Source: JACCXE01 sp963718605
Lineage (GTDB): Bacteria > Actinomycetota > Acidimicrobiia > Acidimicrobiales > JACCXE01
Assembly (NCBI GenBank): GCA_963718605.1
Contig: OY970363.1
Location: forward strand, 3,968,001 to 4,032,000
Reading direction: 5' to 3'
DNA length: 64,000 nucleotides
Positions within the stretch are counted from its first letter, which is position 1. Each line of letters begins with the position of its first letter. The notes under the pieces were generated by a model that saw nothing but the letters and a program-made list of their open reading frames with translations, had not been told where the DNA came from and did no database searches. A program made the position numbers and the translations under genes. This document shows positions 28,371-37,791 of this stretch, in pieces.

Positions 28371-30184
28371 GGCGCGATCGGTACTTCGTCGAACTCGACG
28401 CTCGCCGACGAACCGCCGAAGCCGGAGATCGCGATTGTGGCGATCGCCGGCCCGTCTACCCCGGGTCCGAAGGGCGCGGACGCGGGTACCGACATGATGA
28501 ACGGCCCGTCGGCCTGCGCGGCGAGCCACCGGTTGGGCGCGCCGTTCACGACAATCGACGGAAAGTGCAGAGGCTTCCAGAGCGACGATATGAGCCGGTG
28601 GCGCAGCCCGCGGTCCGGCAGCGTGAAGCGCGCTACCACCGCTCCGCCGTGGCGGGGCGCCGGAACATTCACGGCGACGGACGGCACGAGAGCCCGCCGA
28701 CTCAGGACTTGCTTCGGGCCGCACGCCGAGGCGGGACGGGGGTGGAGCAGCTTCCACTTGCCGACGCGCTGGTCCACGACGTAGTTGCACAAGAGCGCCA
28801 TCCGCGTGCGCGGCGCGGTGAAGTCCGCCAAGCGGTGGTCCCACGCCGGCGCCGCGGTGTCAAGCAGCACAAACGGCGGTGGCTCGCTCGCGATGTCGTC
28901 GACGTTCAACTCGTCGAGGGACCGCGTGTACGTCAACAGCTCTTGGAAGCTGGGCAGCGGGTCCCAGCGCTCGTGGTACGCGAACGCGACGACCGCATCG
29001 TTCGGTTCGACGTGCACCCCGCGGTCGTGCGCGGCCAGCACGACGCGGGCGTCCGGGTCCAGCGCGGCGCGGGCCTGCGCCCGTTGGTGACGGACGGGGC
29101 GGGCCGAGTTGGTGAGCGCAAGATGCAGGTCGGTAAGTGCGACGCGCCCGTTGTGCGCCGGAACCCGCCATCCGTCCAAAGGACGGATGTGCGTGCACAC
29201 CACCAGCGACGCGACCACGGTGAGCGCGGCGACGACGGCGCGACCTTTCGTCTGGGCGACCGCGATGCCCGCGCCCACGACGCACGCCACGGAGAAAAAG
29301 GCGAGCGCGTGACCGTCGTGGCGCACGAACGCGTGGCGCGCCGTGTTGTAGCCGATCCAACCGAAGATGACGACGGCGAACCAGCCAGTGCCCTTGGCGC
29401 GGCCCCGCGGCCACGCCGCGATGCACAGCGCGACCGTGATCAGCACCGCGGCCGTGTAGTGCCAGCGGACCCCGGCCGCCTCCGTGGCCGACGCTTCGGT
29501 GTAGCCGGCCACCACGGCGAGGCCGTTGCGGACGTACGCGGCGATGTCACCGACGCGTTGACCGAACGCGAACCAGGTAACGAGAAATCCGCCCAAGCCG
29601 CTGCCGACGGCCGCGGCGATCCATTTCACGCTGCGCTCCCGCAGCGCAAGGAGCGCGGCCACCCCCACCACGATCACGGCGGTGTTGAGCTTCACGGTCG
29701 TGAGCACGCCGCCGCCGGCTGCGATCGCGGCCACCGCAGCCAGGCTGAACCGTTCGCCTTTGATGACCACTGGGGTCACGATTGCGGCCACGAGGAGAAC
29801 AGCCAACTCCGGAGACTCGAAGGGCCATGCGATCAGGGCGAGGTACGCGAAAGGCGCCGCGACCAAGGTGGGCACACGCGGACGCAGCATCCGGATCACG
29901 GCAAAAGCGAAGCCCGTCCGCAACGCGAGATTGACCAGGACGGACAGCGCTCCCGTCGTCGGGCCGAACCAGGCGGGGTAGGCCAGGAAGCCGCCCGGTC
30001 CGTACGTGTACACCCAGTCGTGTCCGGCCCGGAGGTGTTCGTTCGCCGCCATATGCAGCCCGACCTGCCAACTGGTGTCGAGCCCCGAGGTCGCACCGAC
30101 CGTGCCAATCCAGGCGATACCGGCCACGAAGGCCGACAACAAGACGCGGCCGACGAGTTCAAGGGTCGCTCGCTTGGCCAGCAT
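28367..30184 (-). CDS. Polytopic membrane protein, GT-C-like glycosyltransferase candidate
   Basis: 605 residues. Around ten hydrophobic helices (about 8-345) precede an extracytoplasmic domain (about 360-605). The first loop has a DTSWQVGLHMAANEHLRAGHDW region, with acidic and His residues placed as in GT-C enzymes. Function is inferred only from topology and neighbours: it is translationally coupled to a GT2 gene and near an rmd-like gene. The start is an ATG with a weak AAGGA about 12 nt upstream; no TANNNT at leaderless spacing is seen. Confidence 0.68.
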   Translation of the reverse strand: MLAKRATLELVGRVLLSAFVAGIAWIGTVGATSGLDTSWQVGLHMAANEHLRAGHDWVYTYGPGGFLAYPAWFGPTTGALSVLVNLALRTGFAFAVIRMLRPRVPTLVAAPFAYLALIAWPFESPELAVLLVAAIVTPVVIKGERFSLAAVAAIAAGGGVLTTVKLNTAVIVVGVAALLALRERSVKWIAAAVGSGLGGFLVTWFAFGQRVGDIAAYVRNGLAVVAGYTEASATEAAGVRWHYTAAVLITVALCIAAWPRGRAKGTGWFAVVIFGWIGYNTARHAFVRHDGHALAFFSVACVVGAGIAVAQTKGRAVVAALTVVASLVVCTHIRPLDGWRVPAHNGRVALTDLHLALTNSARPVRHQRAQARAALDPDARVVLAAHDRGVHVEPNDAVVAFAYHERWDPLPSFQELLTYTRSLDELNVDDIASEPPPFVLLDTAAPAWDHRLADFTAPRTRMALLCNYVVDQRVGKWKLLHPRPASACGPKQVLSRRALVPSVAVNVPAPRHGGAVVARFTLPDRGLRHRLISSLWKPLHFPSIVVNGAPNRWLAAQADGPFIMSVPASAPFGPGVDGPAIATIAISGFGGSSASVEFDEVPIAP

Positions 30185-30235
30185 GCGTCCATCCTTGCCT
30201 GACCATGGACCACGGGAGTTGATGGGCCCGTCCCC

Positions 30236-30241
30236 TAGAAT
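30236..30241 (+). promoter_or_regulatory. Leaderless -10 hexamer of the nucleotide-sugar operon
   Basis: TAGAAT followed by 6 nt and the GTG at 30248. It is the closest match to the TATAAT consensus among the leaderless promoters here. Confidence 0.55.
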
Positions 30242-30247
30242 CTCGCG

Positions 30248-31435
30248 GTGCCTTTCGACCTCGATCTCGTGATCGTCGGTGGCTGCGGACGGGTGGGACT
30301 GCCCTTAGGTCTCGCGTTCGCTGATCGCGGACTGTCCGTCGCGCTGTACGACCTCAACGAACGCGCCGTCGGTCAGGTGACCAATGGCGAGATGCCGTTC
30401 GCCGAAGAGGGCGCTGAAGAAGTCCTGGCCCGCGTCGGCACGAATCTGGTTGCAACGATGGATCCCTCCGACGTGAGCCGGGCCGAACACGTCGTCGTCG
30501 TAATCGGCACGCCGGTCGATGAGCACCTCGATCCACGACCCACGGCTGTGCCGGATGCGATCGCCGCGCTCGCCCCGCACCTGCGCGACGGCCAGCTGCT
30601 GGTGCTGCGCTCCACGCTGTATCCCGGCGTCACCGCGATGGTCGAGAAGCTGATCGCGAGCCTCGGCGTAAACGTCGAGGTCGCGTTCTGTCCCGAACGA
30701 ATCGCCGAGGGCGCCGCGCTGCGTGAGCTATTCGACTTGCCGCAGATCGTGGCCAGCCGCACACCCAATGGCCAGGCGCGCGCGGAAAAGCTGTTCGGCG
30801 CTCTCACCGCGTCGACGGTGCCTCTGTCGCCCGAAGAGGCGGAGCTGGCCAAGCTCTTTACGAACACGTGGCGTTACATCAAGTTCGCCACGGCCAATCA
30901 GCTGTTCATGATCGCCAACGACTTCGGGTTGGACTTCGGGCGTATCCGCGCGGCGATGACTTTCGACTACCCCCGCGCCGCGGACCTGCCCGGCGCCGGC
31001 TTCGCCGCTGGCCCGTGTCTACTCAAGGACACGATGCAGTTGGCCGCGTTCAACAACAACAACTTCGTGCTTGGTCACGCGTCGATGATGGTCAACGAGG
31101 GGCTGCCGCTTTACATCGTGTCGAAGATGGAAGAGGCCTTCGACCTGGCCAACTCGACCGTCGGCGTCCTCGGCATGTCATTCAAGGGCGGCAGCGACGA
31201 CACCCGGGACTCGCTGGCCTACAAGCTGCGCCGCATCCTGCGCTTCAAGGCGCAAAACGTGCTGTGTACCGACCCCTACGTCACGACTGACGACAGCCTT
31301 GTGCCGCTCGAAACTGTTCTGATGGAAGCCGACGTGCTCGTGATCGCGTCGCCGCACCCCGAGTACCGCGATCTGCCAACCACGACGCCACTGGTGGACG
31401 TGTGGGGCTTCACCGGCGCGAGCACGCAGGTATGA
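30248..31435 (+). CDS. UDP-N-acetylmannosaminuronate/UDP-glucose dehydrogenase family protein
   Basis: 395 residues. It oxidises a nucleotide sugar to the uronate using NAD+. It shows the Rossmann loop GGCGRVGLPLG, the catalytic cysteine in GAGFAAGPCLLKD, and FCPERIAEG and GMSFKGGSDDTRDS. The pattern resembles WecC/TviB-type dehydrogenases more than the Ugd at 52435. It is first in a four-gene operon in which every junction is a 4-nt overlap. The GTG start is fixed by the leaderless promoter. Confidence 0.87.
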   Translation: MPFDLDLVIVGGCGRVGLPLGLAFADRGLSVALYDLNERAVGQVTNGEMPFAEEGAEEVLARVGTNLVATMDPSDVSRAEHVVVVIGTPVDEHLDPRPTAVPDAIAALAPHLRDGQLLVLRSTLYPGVTAMVEKLIASLGVNVEVAFCPERIAEGAALRELFDLPQIVASRTPNGQARAEKLFGALTASTVPLSPEEAELAKLFTNTWRYIKFATANQLFMIANDFGLDFGRIRAAMTFDYPRAADLPGAGFAAGPCLLKDTMQLAAFNNNNFVLGHASMMVNEGLPLYIVSKMEEAFDLANSTVGVLGMSFKGGSDDTRDSLAYKLRRILRFKAQNVLCTDPYVTTDDSLVPLETVLMEADVLVIASPHPEYRDLPTTTPLVDVWGFTGASTQV

Positions 31436-32193
31436 CGCCAACGGGCGAACCGCGCGTTTCCGTCGTCGTAACCGCATACGAGGAGGGCGACGCGATTCTG
31501 CCCCACCTCGATCGCATCTTCGAGGCCGTGACGCTGCCGTGCGAGGTGCTCGTGGTGTGCGATTCGCCGGACGATTCAACGATGCCGTGGATCGAAAAGT
31601 ACGCCCGCAGCGAACCTCGCCTCGTGCCCACCGTGAACACCTACGGTCGAGGCCCGGCTCGCGCCATCCGCTACGGCATTGATCATGCGCGCGCCGACGT
31701 CGTGGTGGTCACGATGGCCGACGGCTGCGATGACCCGCAGCAGATCGACTCGCTGACGCGTCTCGTGGAACGCGGTGTCGTCGTGGCGGCGGCGTCGCGC
31801 TACATGCGCGGCGGCCAACAGGTTGGCGGGCCTGCGTTCAAGACGGCGCTGTCGCGGCTCGCAGGTCGGAGCCTGCACATGCTCACTCGCGTCGGCACCA
31901 ACGACGCGACCAATTCGTTCAAGGCCTACAAGCGCAGCTTCGTGCAGCAGGTCGGCATCGACAGTGACGACGGCTTCGAAGTTGGCATTGAACTCGTGGC
32001 CAAGGCCCGGCGCCTGCGGTTGCCGGTGGCGGAACTCCCGACGATCTGGCTCGACCGCACGTTCGGCGTGAGCAACTTCAAACTCGCCGCGTGGCTGCCC
32101 CGCTATCTCCACTGGTACTGGTTCGCGTTCGGGCCGGAACTCACCGTTGAACAAGTGCGCGCCAAAAGCGCTCGGAAGGAATCGTCGTCGTGA
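31432..32193 (+). CDS. GT2 glycosyltransferase (DPM-like)
   Basis: 253 residues. GT2 features are VSVVVTAYEEGDAI, VVCDSPDDST, the metal site TMADGCDDP and the NSFKAYKR motif near the C-terminal third. It resembles soluble dolichol-phosphate-mannose-synthase-like enzymes but has no TM helices. The ATG overlaps the dehydrogenase stop (ATGA) and its own stop overlaps the epimerase GTG (GTGA). The tight coupling suggests it uses the uronate made by the upstream enzyme or acts on the same glycan. Confidence 0.87.
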   Translation: MTPTGEPRVSVVVTAYEEGDAILPHLDRIFEAVTLPCEVLVVCDSPDDSTMPWIEKYARSEPRLVPTVNTYGRGPARAIRYGIDHARADVVVVTMADGCDDPQQIDSLTRLVERGVVVAAASRYMRGGQQVGGPAFKTALSRLAGRSLHMLTRVGTNDATNSFKAYKRSFVQQVGIDSDDGFEVGIELVAKARRLRLPVAELPTIWLDRTFGVSNFKLAAWLPRYLHWYWFAFGPELTVEQVRAKSARKESSS

Positions 32194-33224
32194 GCAACAC
32201 AGAGGCCGTACTCGTAACTGGATCTGCTGGATTTATCGGCGGTTACATCGTCGAGGAGCTACTCAGCCGCGGCTACAAGGTGGTCGGCATCGACAACCTC
32301 AGCAAGTACGGCGAGGTCACCAAAAGCTACGACAGCGACGCCAACTACACGTTCATCAAAGGCGACTGCCGCGACGTCGACTTGATGACGCTCACGGCGA
32401 TGGATGTCGACCACATCATCGCCGGTGCGGCGCTGATCGGAGGCATCTCCTACTTCCACACGTACGCCTACGACCTACTCGCCATCAACGAGCGAATCAT
32501 GGGTTCGACCTGCGACGCCGCGATCGAGGCGCATAAAGCCGGCCGGCTGCAGAAGGTCACGTACATGAGCTCGTCGATGGTCTACGAGTCCACCGAGCAC
32601 TGGCCGAGCGCGGAGGGTGACGAACGCAAGATCCCGCCGCCCCTGTCCTCATACGGCTTCCAGAAGCTCGCGGTCGAGTACTTCGCCCGCGCCGCGTGGG
32701 ACCAGTACAAGTTGCCGTACACGATCGTGCGCCCGTTCAACTGCGTGGGTATCGGCGAACGCCGGGCGTTGGGTGACATCGACGTGATGTCCGGCAACGT
32801 GAAGCTCGCCATGAGCCACGTCGTGCCCGACCTGGTGCAGAAGGTCGTGAAGGGCCAGGACCCGCTTCACATTCTCGGTGACGGATCGCAGGTGCGGCAC
32901 TACACGTACGGCGGCGACTTGGCGCGCGGGATCGTCGACGCGATGGCGCACCCCGACGCGCTGAACGACGACTTCAACCTGTCGACGGCGCAGTCGACAT
33001 CGGTGCTCGAGCTGGCCGAAGTGATCTGGCACAAGGTCCATAAGGACGGGCGGCCGTTCAACTACGTGAGCGACCCCGGCTTCGAGCACGACGTGGCCAA
33101 GCGCGTACCGGCGACCGAGAAAGCCAAACGGGTGCTCGGCTTCGAAGCGACCACATCGCTCGACGAGATGCTCGACGAAGTCGTGCCGTGGATCGTGCAG
33201 GCCGTCGAAGACGGCACGATTTGA
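32190..33224 (+). CDS. NAD-dependent nucleotide-sugar epimerase/dehydratase
   Basis: 344 residues of the extended SDR family. It has the NAD loop TGSAGFIGGYI, the catalytic YGFQK preceded by SSSMVYES, and VRPFNCVGIGERR. Many extended SDRs have an HLAA segment after beta-4; here it is replaced by IIAGAALIGG, which may mark a distinct substrate group. The exact reaction (4-epimerase, decarboxylase or dehydratase) is not clear. The GTG start is coupled to the GT2 gene, and its stop overlaps the TTG of the lipoprotein gene. Confidence 0.83.
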   Translation: MSNTEAVLVTGSAGFIGGYIVEELLSRGYKVVGIDNLSKYGEVTKSYDSDANYTFIKGDCRDVDLMTLTAMDVDHIIAGAALIGGISYFHTYAYDLLAINERIMGSTCDAAIEAHKAGRLQKVTYMSSSMVYESTEHWPSAEGDERKIPPPLSSYGFQKLAVEYFARAAWDQYKLPYTIVRPFNCVGIGERRALGDIDVMSGNVKLAMSHVVPDLVQKVVKGQDPLHILGDGSQVRHYTYGGDLARGIVDAMAHPDALNDDFNLSTAQSTSVLELAEVIWHKVHKDGRPFNYVSDPGFEHDVAKRVPATEKAKRVLGFEATTSLDEMLDEVVPWIVQAVEDGTI

Positions 33225-34195
33225 CCCAACGACGGCTCTTCGCGCTCACGCTGGTCGCGGTTGCGCTGGTCGCCACCGCGTGCAACAAGGGTTCGACCAA
33301 GTCGAGCGCGGGCGACTCGGCGCGGCCGAAGCCCGGCGAGGTTTTTCTCGAGCCGCTTGGCTCGGTCGGAGCGAATCCGTTCACCAAGAGCGTGGCCTTT
33401 GCGGCGGTACCCGACATCGGAAGCGCCTCGGTGCCCGGGTCCGGTGGCGGCAGCGGCATCCGTTCCGTGCGGGGCTCGCTCTCGGCGCTCTATGCCGGGT
33501 CGGGCTCCCAACAAGTCTGCGACGCCACTGCACTAGTGACGCTGCTCGGCGACAACGGCGACACCGCGCAGGCGTGGGTCGACGCGTTCAATCGCGACTC
33601 GACGTTGCAGTGGAGCGGCGGCGCGAAGCTGTCAGTCGACGACATCACGACTTTCGTCGGCGAGCTCACGTCGGTGTTCGTGCGGGCCGACACGCGCGTA
33701 ACGAACCATGGTTTGTTCCGCGGCGGCGACGTGCCGTACCAGTCGGTCCTGCAGAAAGGCACGGCTGTTCTCGTCGACACCCAGGGCGTCCCCCGCACAC
33801 GCTGCGCCGGAGGTAGCCCGCTCACCGCACCCGAGCCCGCAGCCAAGCCGAAGTACCGCGGCGAGGAGTGGAAGGGTTTCTCGCAAAGCCGCCTCGTGAT
33901 GGTGGTTCCGGCGAACGACACGCTCGAGACGCTGCGGATCCTGGATATCCACTCGCGCGAGATCATCGAGGTCTCGCCCGGTTCGGGCTGCCTGTGCGAC
34001 CGAACCGTGCAGACGACCACGACGAGCACGACCCTGTTCGACGAGGACGCGACCACTACCACGCGCAAACCGGGTGTGACCACGACAACGATCAGGCGCA
34101 CGACGACGACCGGCGTGGCCACGACCACGACCGCGCCGGCCGTGACCACCCCCACGACGCTTCCTACGTCGACTACAACGACGACGACCCTCTAG
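33221..34195 (+). CDS. DUF6777-like lipoprotein with Thr-rich tail
   Basis: 324 residues from the TTG at 33221, which overlaps the epimerase stop as TTGA. A lipoprotein signal ends VATAC (C21 lipidated). The core (about 37-260) resembles the actinobacterial DUF6777 domain: GEVFLEPLGSVGANPFT, RADTRVTNHG, and QSVLQKGTAVLVDTQGVPRTRC (the family name is recalled from memory). Conserved cysteines could form disulfides. The last 60 residues are almost only Thr, Arg, Pro and Val, a low-complexity linker that might carry sugars. Finding it at the end of a sugar-nucleotide operon suggests a surface protein modified by, or anchoring, that glycan; this is inference. Confidence 0.75.
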   Translation: MTQRRLFALTLVAVALVATACNKGSTKSSAGDSARPKPGEVFLEPLGSVGANPFTKSVAFAAVPDIGSASVPGSGGGSGIRSVRGSLSALYAGSGSQQVCDATALVTLLGDNGDTAQAWVDAFNRDSTLQWSGGAKLSVDDITTFVGELTSVFVRADTRVTNHGLFRGGDVPYQSVLQKGTAVLVDTQGVPRTRCAGGSPLTAPEPAAKPKYRGEEWKGFSQSRLVMVVPANDTLETLRILDIHSREIIEVSPGSGCLCDRTVQTTTTSTTLFDEDATTTTRKPGVTTTTIRRTTTTGVATTTTAPAVTTPTTLPTSTTTTTTL

Positions 34196-34198
34196 GCG

Positions 34199-37100
34199 TT
34201 ACGCGCTCAGGAACTTGCGCACGCGCCGCAGCAGTGCGGCCACGCCGCGGGCGCCGGGCGCCTTGCGGGCCAGCGCGTAGGGCCGGTCCTTGTGCGCCAC
34301 GATCGCCTCCAGTTCGGCGGCGTGCTGACGCAGGAACACGAGCTCCTCGCGGTGCTCGCGCAACCGCGCGATCTCCTCGTCCCGGCTCGTCAACAACATC
34401 TGCGTGTCCTGGGTCACGAGGCGGCCGCGTTCTCGCGCGGCGCGGCCGAGTCGCCAACGCCACGGCTCGAGGGCGACGCGTCGCAGCGGCGCGACGCAGT
34501 TGGACCACCGCAGGTCGTCGGCGACGTGCTGGGCCCGAGCCGATGCGGCGGCGCGCGCAGCCGGATCGTTCAGGAGTTGGATAAGGGCGCCGGCGAGGGC
34601 GTTGATGTCATTCGGCGGTACGACCGCACCGAGGTTGTGCTGCTGGACCAGATCGCTGAGCACGTCGCCGCTGGTGGTGACCACGGGTAAGCCCGCCCAC
34701 AGGTAATCGAGGATGCGGCTGCGGAACGCCAGCCGGGTCTCGGCCAGGTCCTTGGCGGCCGAGATCGCGATATCGGACTCGAGCAGGAACGCTTCGCGCA
34801 TCTCGTAGGGCGCCCAGTCCCCGAAGATGATCGACGTGCCCGCGAGGCCGAGTTGTTCGGCGCGCTGCACCACGGCCTCGGCCATCTTCATCGGAGGGAC
34901 ATCCGGGCTCGCGAGTTGCAGGCCCAAGAAATACAGCTTGGCCTTCGGCACCCGCTCGACCACGGTCGCAAACGCCTCGACCACCGACAGCGGATCGAAC
35001 CAGTCCCACGTGCCTCCGCCCCAGAGGACCACGAGGTCGTCGTCGGCGATGGAGGGGTGCACGCCCTTGAGGACCTTGTGCGTATGGCGCGGCCGGTGGC
35101 TCGGCAAACCGAAGGGCACGACGTCGATCAGTTGCCGCAGCGTGGGATCGGTCGCGTAGATCCCCGAGTCGATCGAGCCGCGGGCCGTGAGCATGCCAAG
35201 CCAGTAGTCGCGCTGGCGCTCAGAGGCGCAGATGAAGAAGTCGCCCGCCTCCAACAATTCGTTGATGACCGACACGTCCTGCATGAGCGCGACATCAGCG
35301 TGCGCGCCCTCACCGTGCAGTTCGATGTTCTCGAATAACCACGGGTCGTAGAGATCGACCACAAGCACGGACGGCAAGCGGGCCAGCCGCGGGTAGTGAC
35401 GCAGGGTGTAACCCTGAATAAGCACCACCTCGCTCGCTTCGGCGAGACGCACGAGCGTGGCCTCGTCGGGATACCCGAGGATCGGGATGCCGTCGATGAC
35501 GTCGTCGGTTTCGCCCGGCACGGCCACGGCGACGCCGGCGGTCGGGGCCAACGCCTTGGCAATCTCGAAGGCGCGGATCGCGGGGCCGCGCATCTTCTCG
35601 CCGATCTCGTAGGACGAGATGCACAACACGCGCCGGGCACGATGGCGCTGGAAGGCGCTGGCCAGCCCGAAGCCCTCGACGATGCTGCGCTGCGCCTCGA
35701 CGTACTTCGGGTCGTGCAGCACAGGCGCGAATGGTGTGCCGAACAATTCGAGGATCTCTTTGTCGTCACGCTTGCGGGCACGCTGAATGCGCCCGCGCTC
35801 CTCGATGAGATCGTCGAGGCCTTCGATCAAGTCGTTGATGGCGTGCAGATGGGCGAGCGCGGTGCGCTCGGTCTCCTCGGTCGTGTTGGTATCGCCACCG
35901 AACGCGTAGGCCGGGCGGTGCACGCGCAGGTTGCCCCGCGAGATCGCGCGCGCGACCAGCAGCATCAGCGCCGGCGCCAAGACCTGCGCCAGTTGCTCGT
36001 CGCCGTAGTTCTTCATGATCGAGCGCAGACCGTTGCGCTCGTAGAGCAGCGTGCGCTGGTGCTCGGGGAAGCGCCCCGACGTGCCGTGCAACCGGTGGAA
36101 GGTGATCGCCCGTTCGGCGAAGCGCACTTCGTAGCCCATCAGCCACAGGCGCCATCCGAGGTCGACGTCTTCGAAGTAGGCAAAGAACTCGGGGTCGAAG
36201 CCGCCCGATGTCAGGTACACGTGCCGGCTGATCAACATCGACCCGCCGCACGCAAACAGCAGCGGCTGTCCGTCACGCACGTCGACGTCCGCGAGCGCTT
36301 TGCCGTAGCCGACTTGGTCGCCCATGCCGTAGAAGTTCATTACGCCTTCGACGAAGTCGACGCGTTCACCGTCCCAGCTACGGATTTGCCCGGCCACGCA
36401 CACGACGTTGTTATCGGGGTCGTACGCCTCGACCAACGCGGAGAGCCACTGCGGGTCGGCGCGCATGTCGTTGTTGATGAACGCGACGCATTCGGCCGTG
36501 GAGTGCTGCACGCCGGTTGTGACCGCCGGCGCAAAGCCGGTGTTGCGGCCCTGCGGCAGGACAGTGACCCACGGATAGTCCCGCTCGAGCAACTCGAGCG
36601 AGCCGTCCTCGGACCCGTTGTCAACGACGATCACATCGGTCAGATCGCGGGGATAGTCCTGCGCGGCGAGCGAGTCGAGACACGGCGGCAGGTGCTCGAT
36701 GCCGTTCCAGTTCAGCATCACCACGGCGACGCGGGGTTTGCGGGTGCCGTCGGGCGCGGTAGCGGGCCGCTCCCCCGGCGGGGTGGGTTCGACGGGAACC
36801 ACGCGCAGCGCGTCGAGCACGGTCGTGATCGACGCCGCGAGGCGTTGCTGGTCGGGGTTTTCGGATGCGGCGCGCCCGTCGATCCACTTGGTGAAGTGCG
36901 TGTCGCGCCCGAGAGGGTTCTCGTCGGGCCGCAGCGCCTCGCCGAGCGACGTCGCCAGATCGGTGAGCTGGTCCAGGTCGGCGCGCACGGCTTCGGCGGA
37001 CGCAGACGGCGCGAGCGCCGGAAGATCGGGCAGGCGGCTGGGCGGGCGCAACACGAATGTCGAGCGGTAGTGCGGCGGCGAGTGGTCGACGTCGGCGAGC

Positions 37101-37744
37101 AGGTCGTTGCACGCGACGTCCAAGCGATGGACCTCGCCTTCAGCTCCGCCCGCGAGCAGGTGCGCCTTCAGGTAATAGAACGCCATCCAGTGGTAGAGCC
37201 ACCCGTCGCCGAACCGGGCGTACTCGACATTGTTGCTGTCCAGCCATGTCGTAATCGCTTCGTCGCTCGGCAAGCCGAATTGTTCGTGCTCGTCCAGGGC
37301 CGTGATCGAGTGACCGAGACGGGCAACGAAGTAGGAGTTGACGAGGTGTTCGGCGCGGGCCGAGCGCTCGTCGGCGATCGGCGCCACCACCACAACCGGG
37401 CCGCTTCCCACGCGCAGCAACTCCGCGAGAAACGCGGTGCGCTGCTCGGCGGGCAGGTGCTCCAGCGTGTCGTGCGAACACACCAGATCGAAGCTGGCGT
37501 CGGCGAAGGGCAACGAGAACCCCGACGCCACGACGTGCTCGTGCGAACCGTCGGTGGGCACGCGGTCGAGATAGATGTCGACGCTCGTGGTGTCGTCATC
37601 GGGAAACAGCGACGAGATCGTTCCGAAAGGATCGCCAACATCGAGGATGCGGAGCCGGCCCGGGGGCAGGCTCGCTCGACGAATTTCCCAGACGTGGGAG
37701 TAGCGGCCGAACAAGTCGAAGCTCTGGGAACGCAAAGACTGCAT
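34199..37744 (-). CDS. Three-domain methyltransferase-GT2-GT4 fusion protein
   Basis: 1181 residues. Residues 1-200 are a class I SAM methyltransferase (ILDVGDPFGT at 33-42, SHDTLEHLP at 90-98). Residues about 338-640 are a GT2 domain (VAVVMLNWNG, VVDNGSEDGS, NNDM at 424-427, YFEDVDLGWR). Residues about 690-1090 are a GT4 domain (RVLCISSYEIGEKMRGPAIR, LWGGGTWDWFDPL). A charged coiled-coil-like stretch lies near 1110-1150. It may build and methylate the end of an exported glycan. The ATG has a TACGCT hexamer 9 nt upstream. The GT4 domain is paralogous to the protein encoded next at 37792. It converges with the DUF6777-like gene with 3 bp between. Confidence 0.88.
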   Translation of the reverse strand: MQSLRSQSFDLFGRYSHVWEIRRASLPPGRLRILDVGDPFGTISSLFPDDDTTSVDIYLDRVPTDGSHEHVVASGFSLPFADASFDLVCSHDTLEHLPAEQRTAFLAELLRVGSGPVVVVAPIADERSARAEHLVNSYFVARLGHSITALDEHEQFGLPSDEAITTWLDSNNVEYARFGDGWLYHWMAFYYLKAHLLAGGAEGEVHRLDVACNDLLADVDHSPPHYRSTFVLRPPSRLPDLPALAPSASAEAVRADLDQLTDLATSLGEALRPDENPLGRDTHFTKWIDGRAASENPDQQRLAASITTVLDALRVVPVEPTPPGERPATAPDGTRKPRVAVVMLNWNGIEHLPPCLDSLAAQDYPRDLTDVIVVDNGSEDGSLELLERDYPWVTVLPQGRNTGFAPAVTTGVQHSTAECVAFINNDMRADPQWLSALVEAYDPDNNVVCVAGQIRSWDGERVDFVEGVMNFYGMGDQVGYGKALADVDVRDGQPLLFACGGSMLISRHVYLTSGGFDPEFFAYFEDVDLGWRLWLMGYEVRFAERAITFHRLHGTSGRFPEHQRTLLYERNGLRSIMKNYGDEQLAQVLAPALMLLVARAISRGNLRVHRPAYAFGGDTNTTEETERTALAHLHAINDLIEGLDDLIEERGRIQRARKRDDKEILELFGTPFAPVLHDPKYVEAQRSIVEGFGLASAFQRHRARRVLCISSYEIGEKMRGPAIRAFEIAKALAPTAGVAVAVPGETDDVIDGIPILGYPDEATLVRLAEASEVVLIQGYTLRHYPRLARLPSVLVVDLYDPWLFENIELHGEGAHADVALMQDVSVINELLEAGDFFICASERQRDYWLGMLTARGSIDSGIYATDPTLRQLIDVVPFGLPSHRPRHTHKVLKGVHPSIADDDLVVLWGGGTWDWFDPLSVVEAFATVVERVPKAKLYFLGLQLASPDVPPMKMAEAVVQRAEQLGLAGTSIIFGDWAPYEMREAFLLESDIAISAAKDLAETRLAFRSRILDYLWAGLPVVTTSGDVLSDLVQQHNLGAVVPPNDINALAGALIQLLNDPAARAAASARAQHVADDLRWSNCVAPLRRVALEPWRWRLGRAARERGRLVTQDTQMLLTSRDEEIARLREHREELVFLRQHAAELEAIVAHKDRPYALARKAPGARGVAALLRRVRKFLSA

Positions 37745-37753
37745 GGGTCACCC

Positions 37754-37759
37754 AGCGTA
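37754..37759 (-). promoter_or_regulatory. Candidate -10 hexamer of the three-domain gene
   Basis: TACGCT on the minus strand, 9 nt before the ATG at 37742-37744, in the 47-bp gap after the GT4 gene. Confidence 0.4.
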
Positions 37760-37791
37760 CTGGCCGAGGGTGTCGCCTTTGATGTTGGGTA

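Noticed and set aside
29169..29189. A perfect 9-bp hairpin with AAA loop inside the GT-C-like gene
   Set aside because: It is coding, single copy in the window and within what high-GC sequence can give by chance.
34010..34195. Repetitive ACGACGACCACC-like DNA as a possible tandem repeat
   Set aside because: It is the coding sequence of the Thr-rich tail of the lipoprotein; the irregular codon pattern shows no fixed repeat unit.
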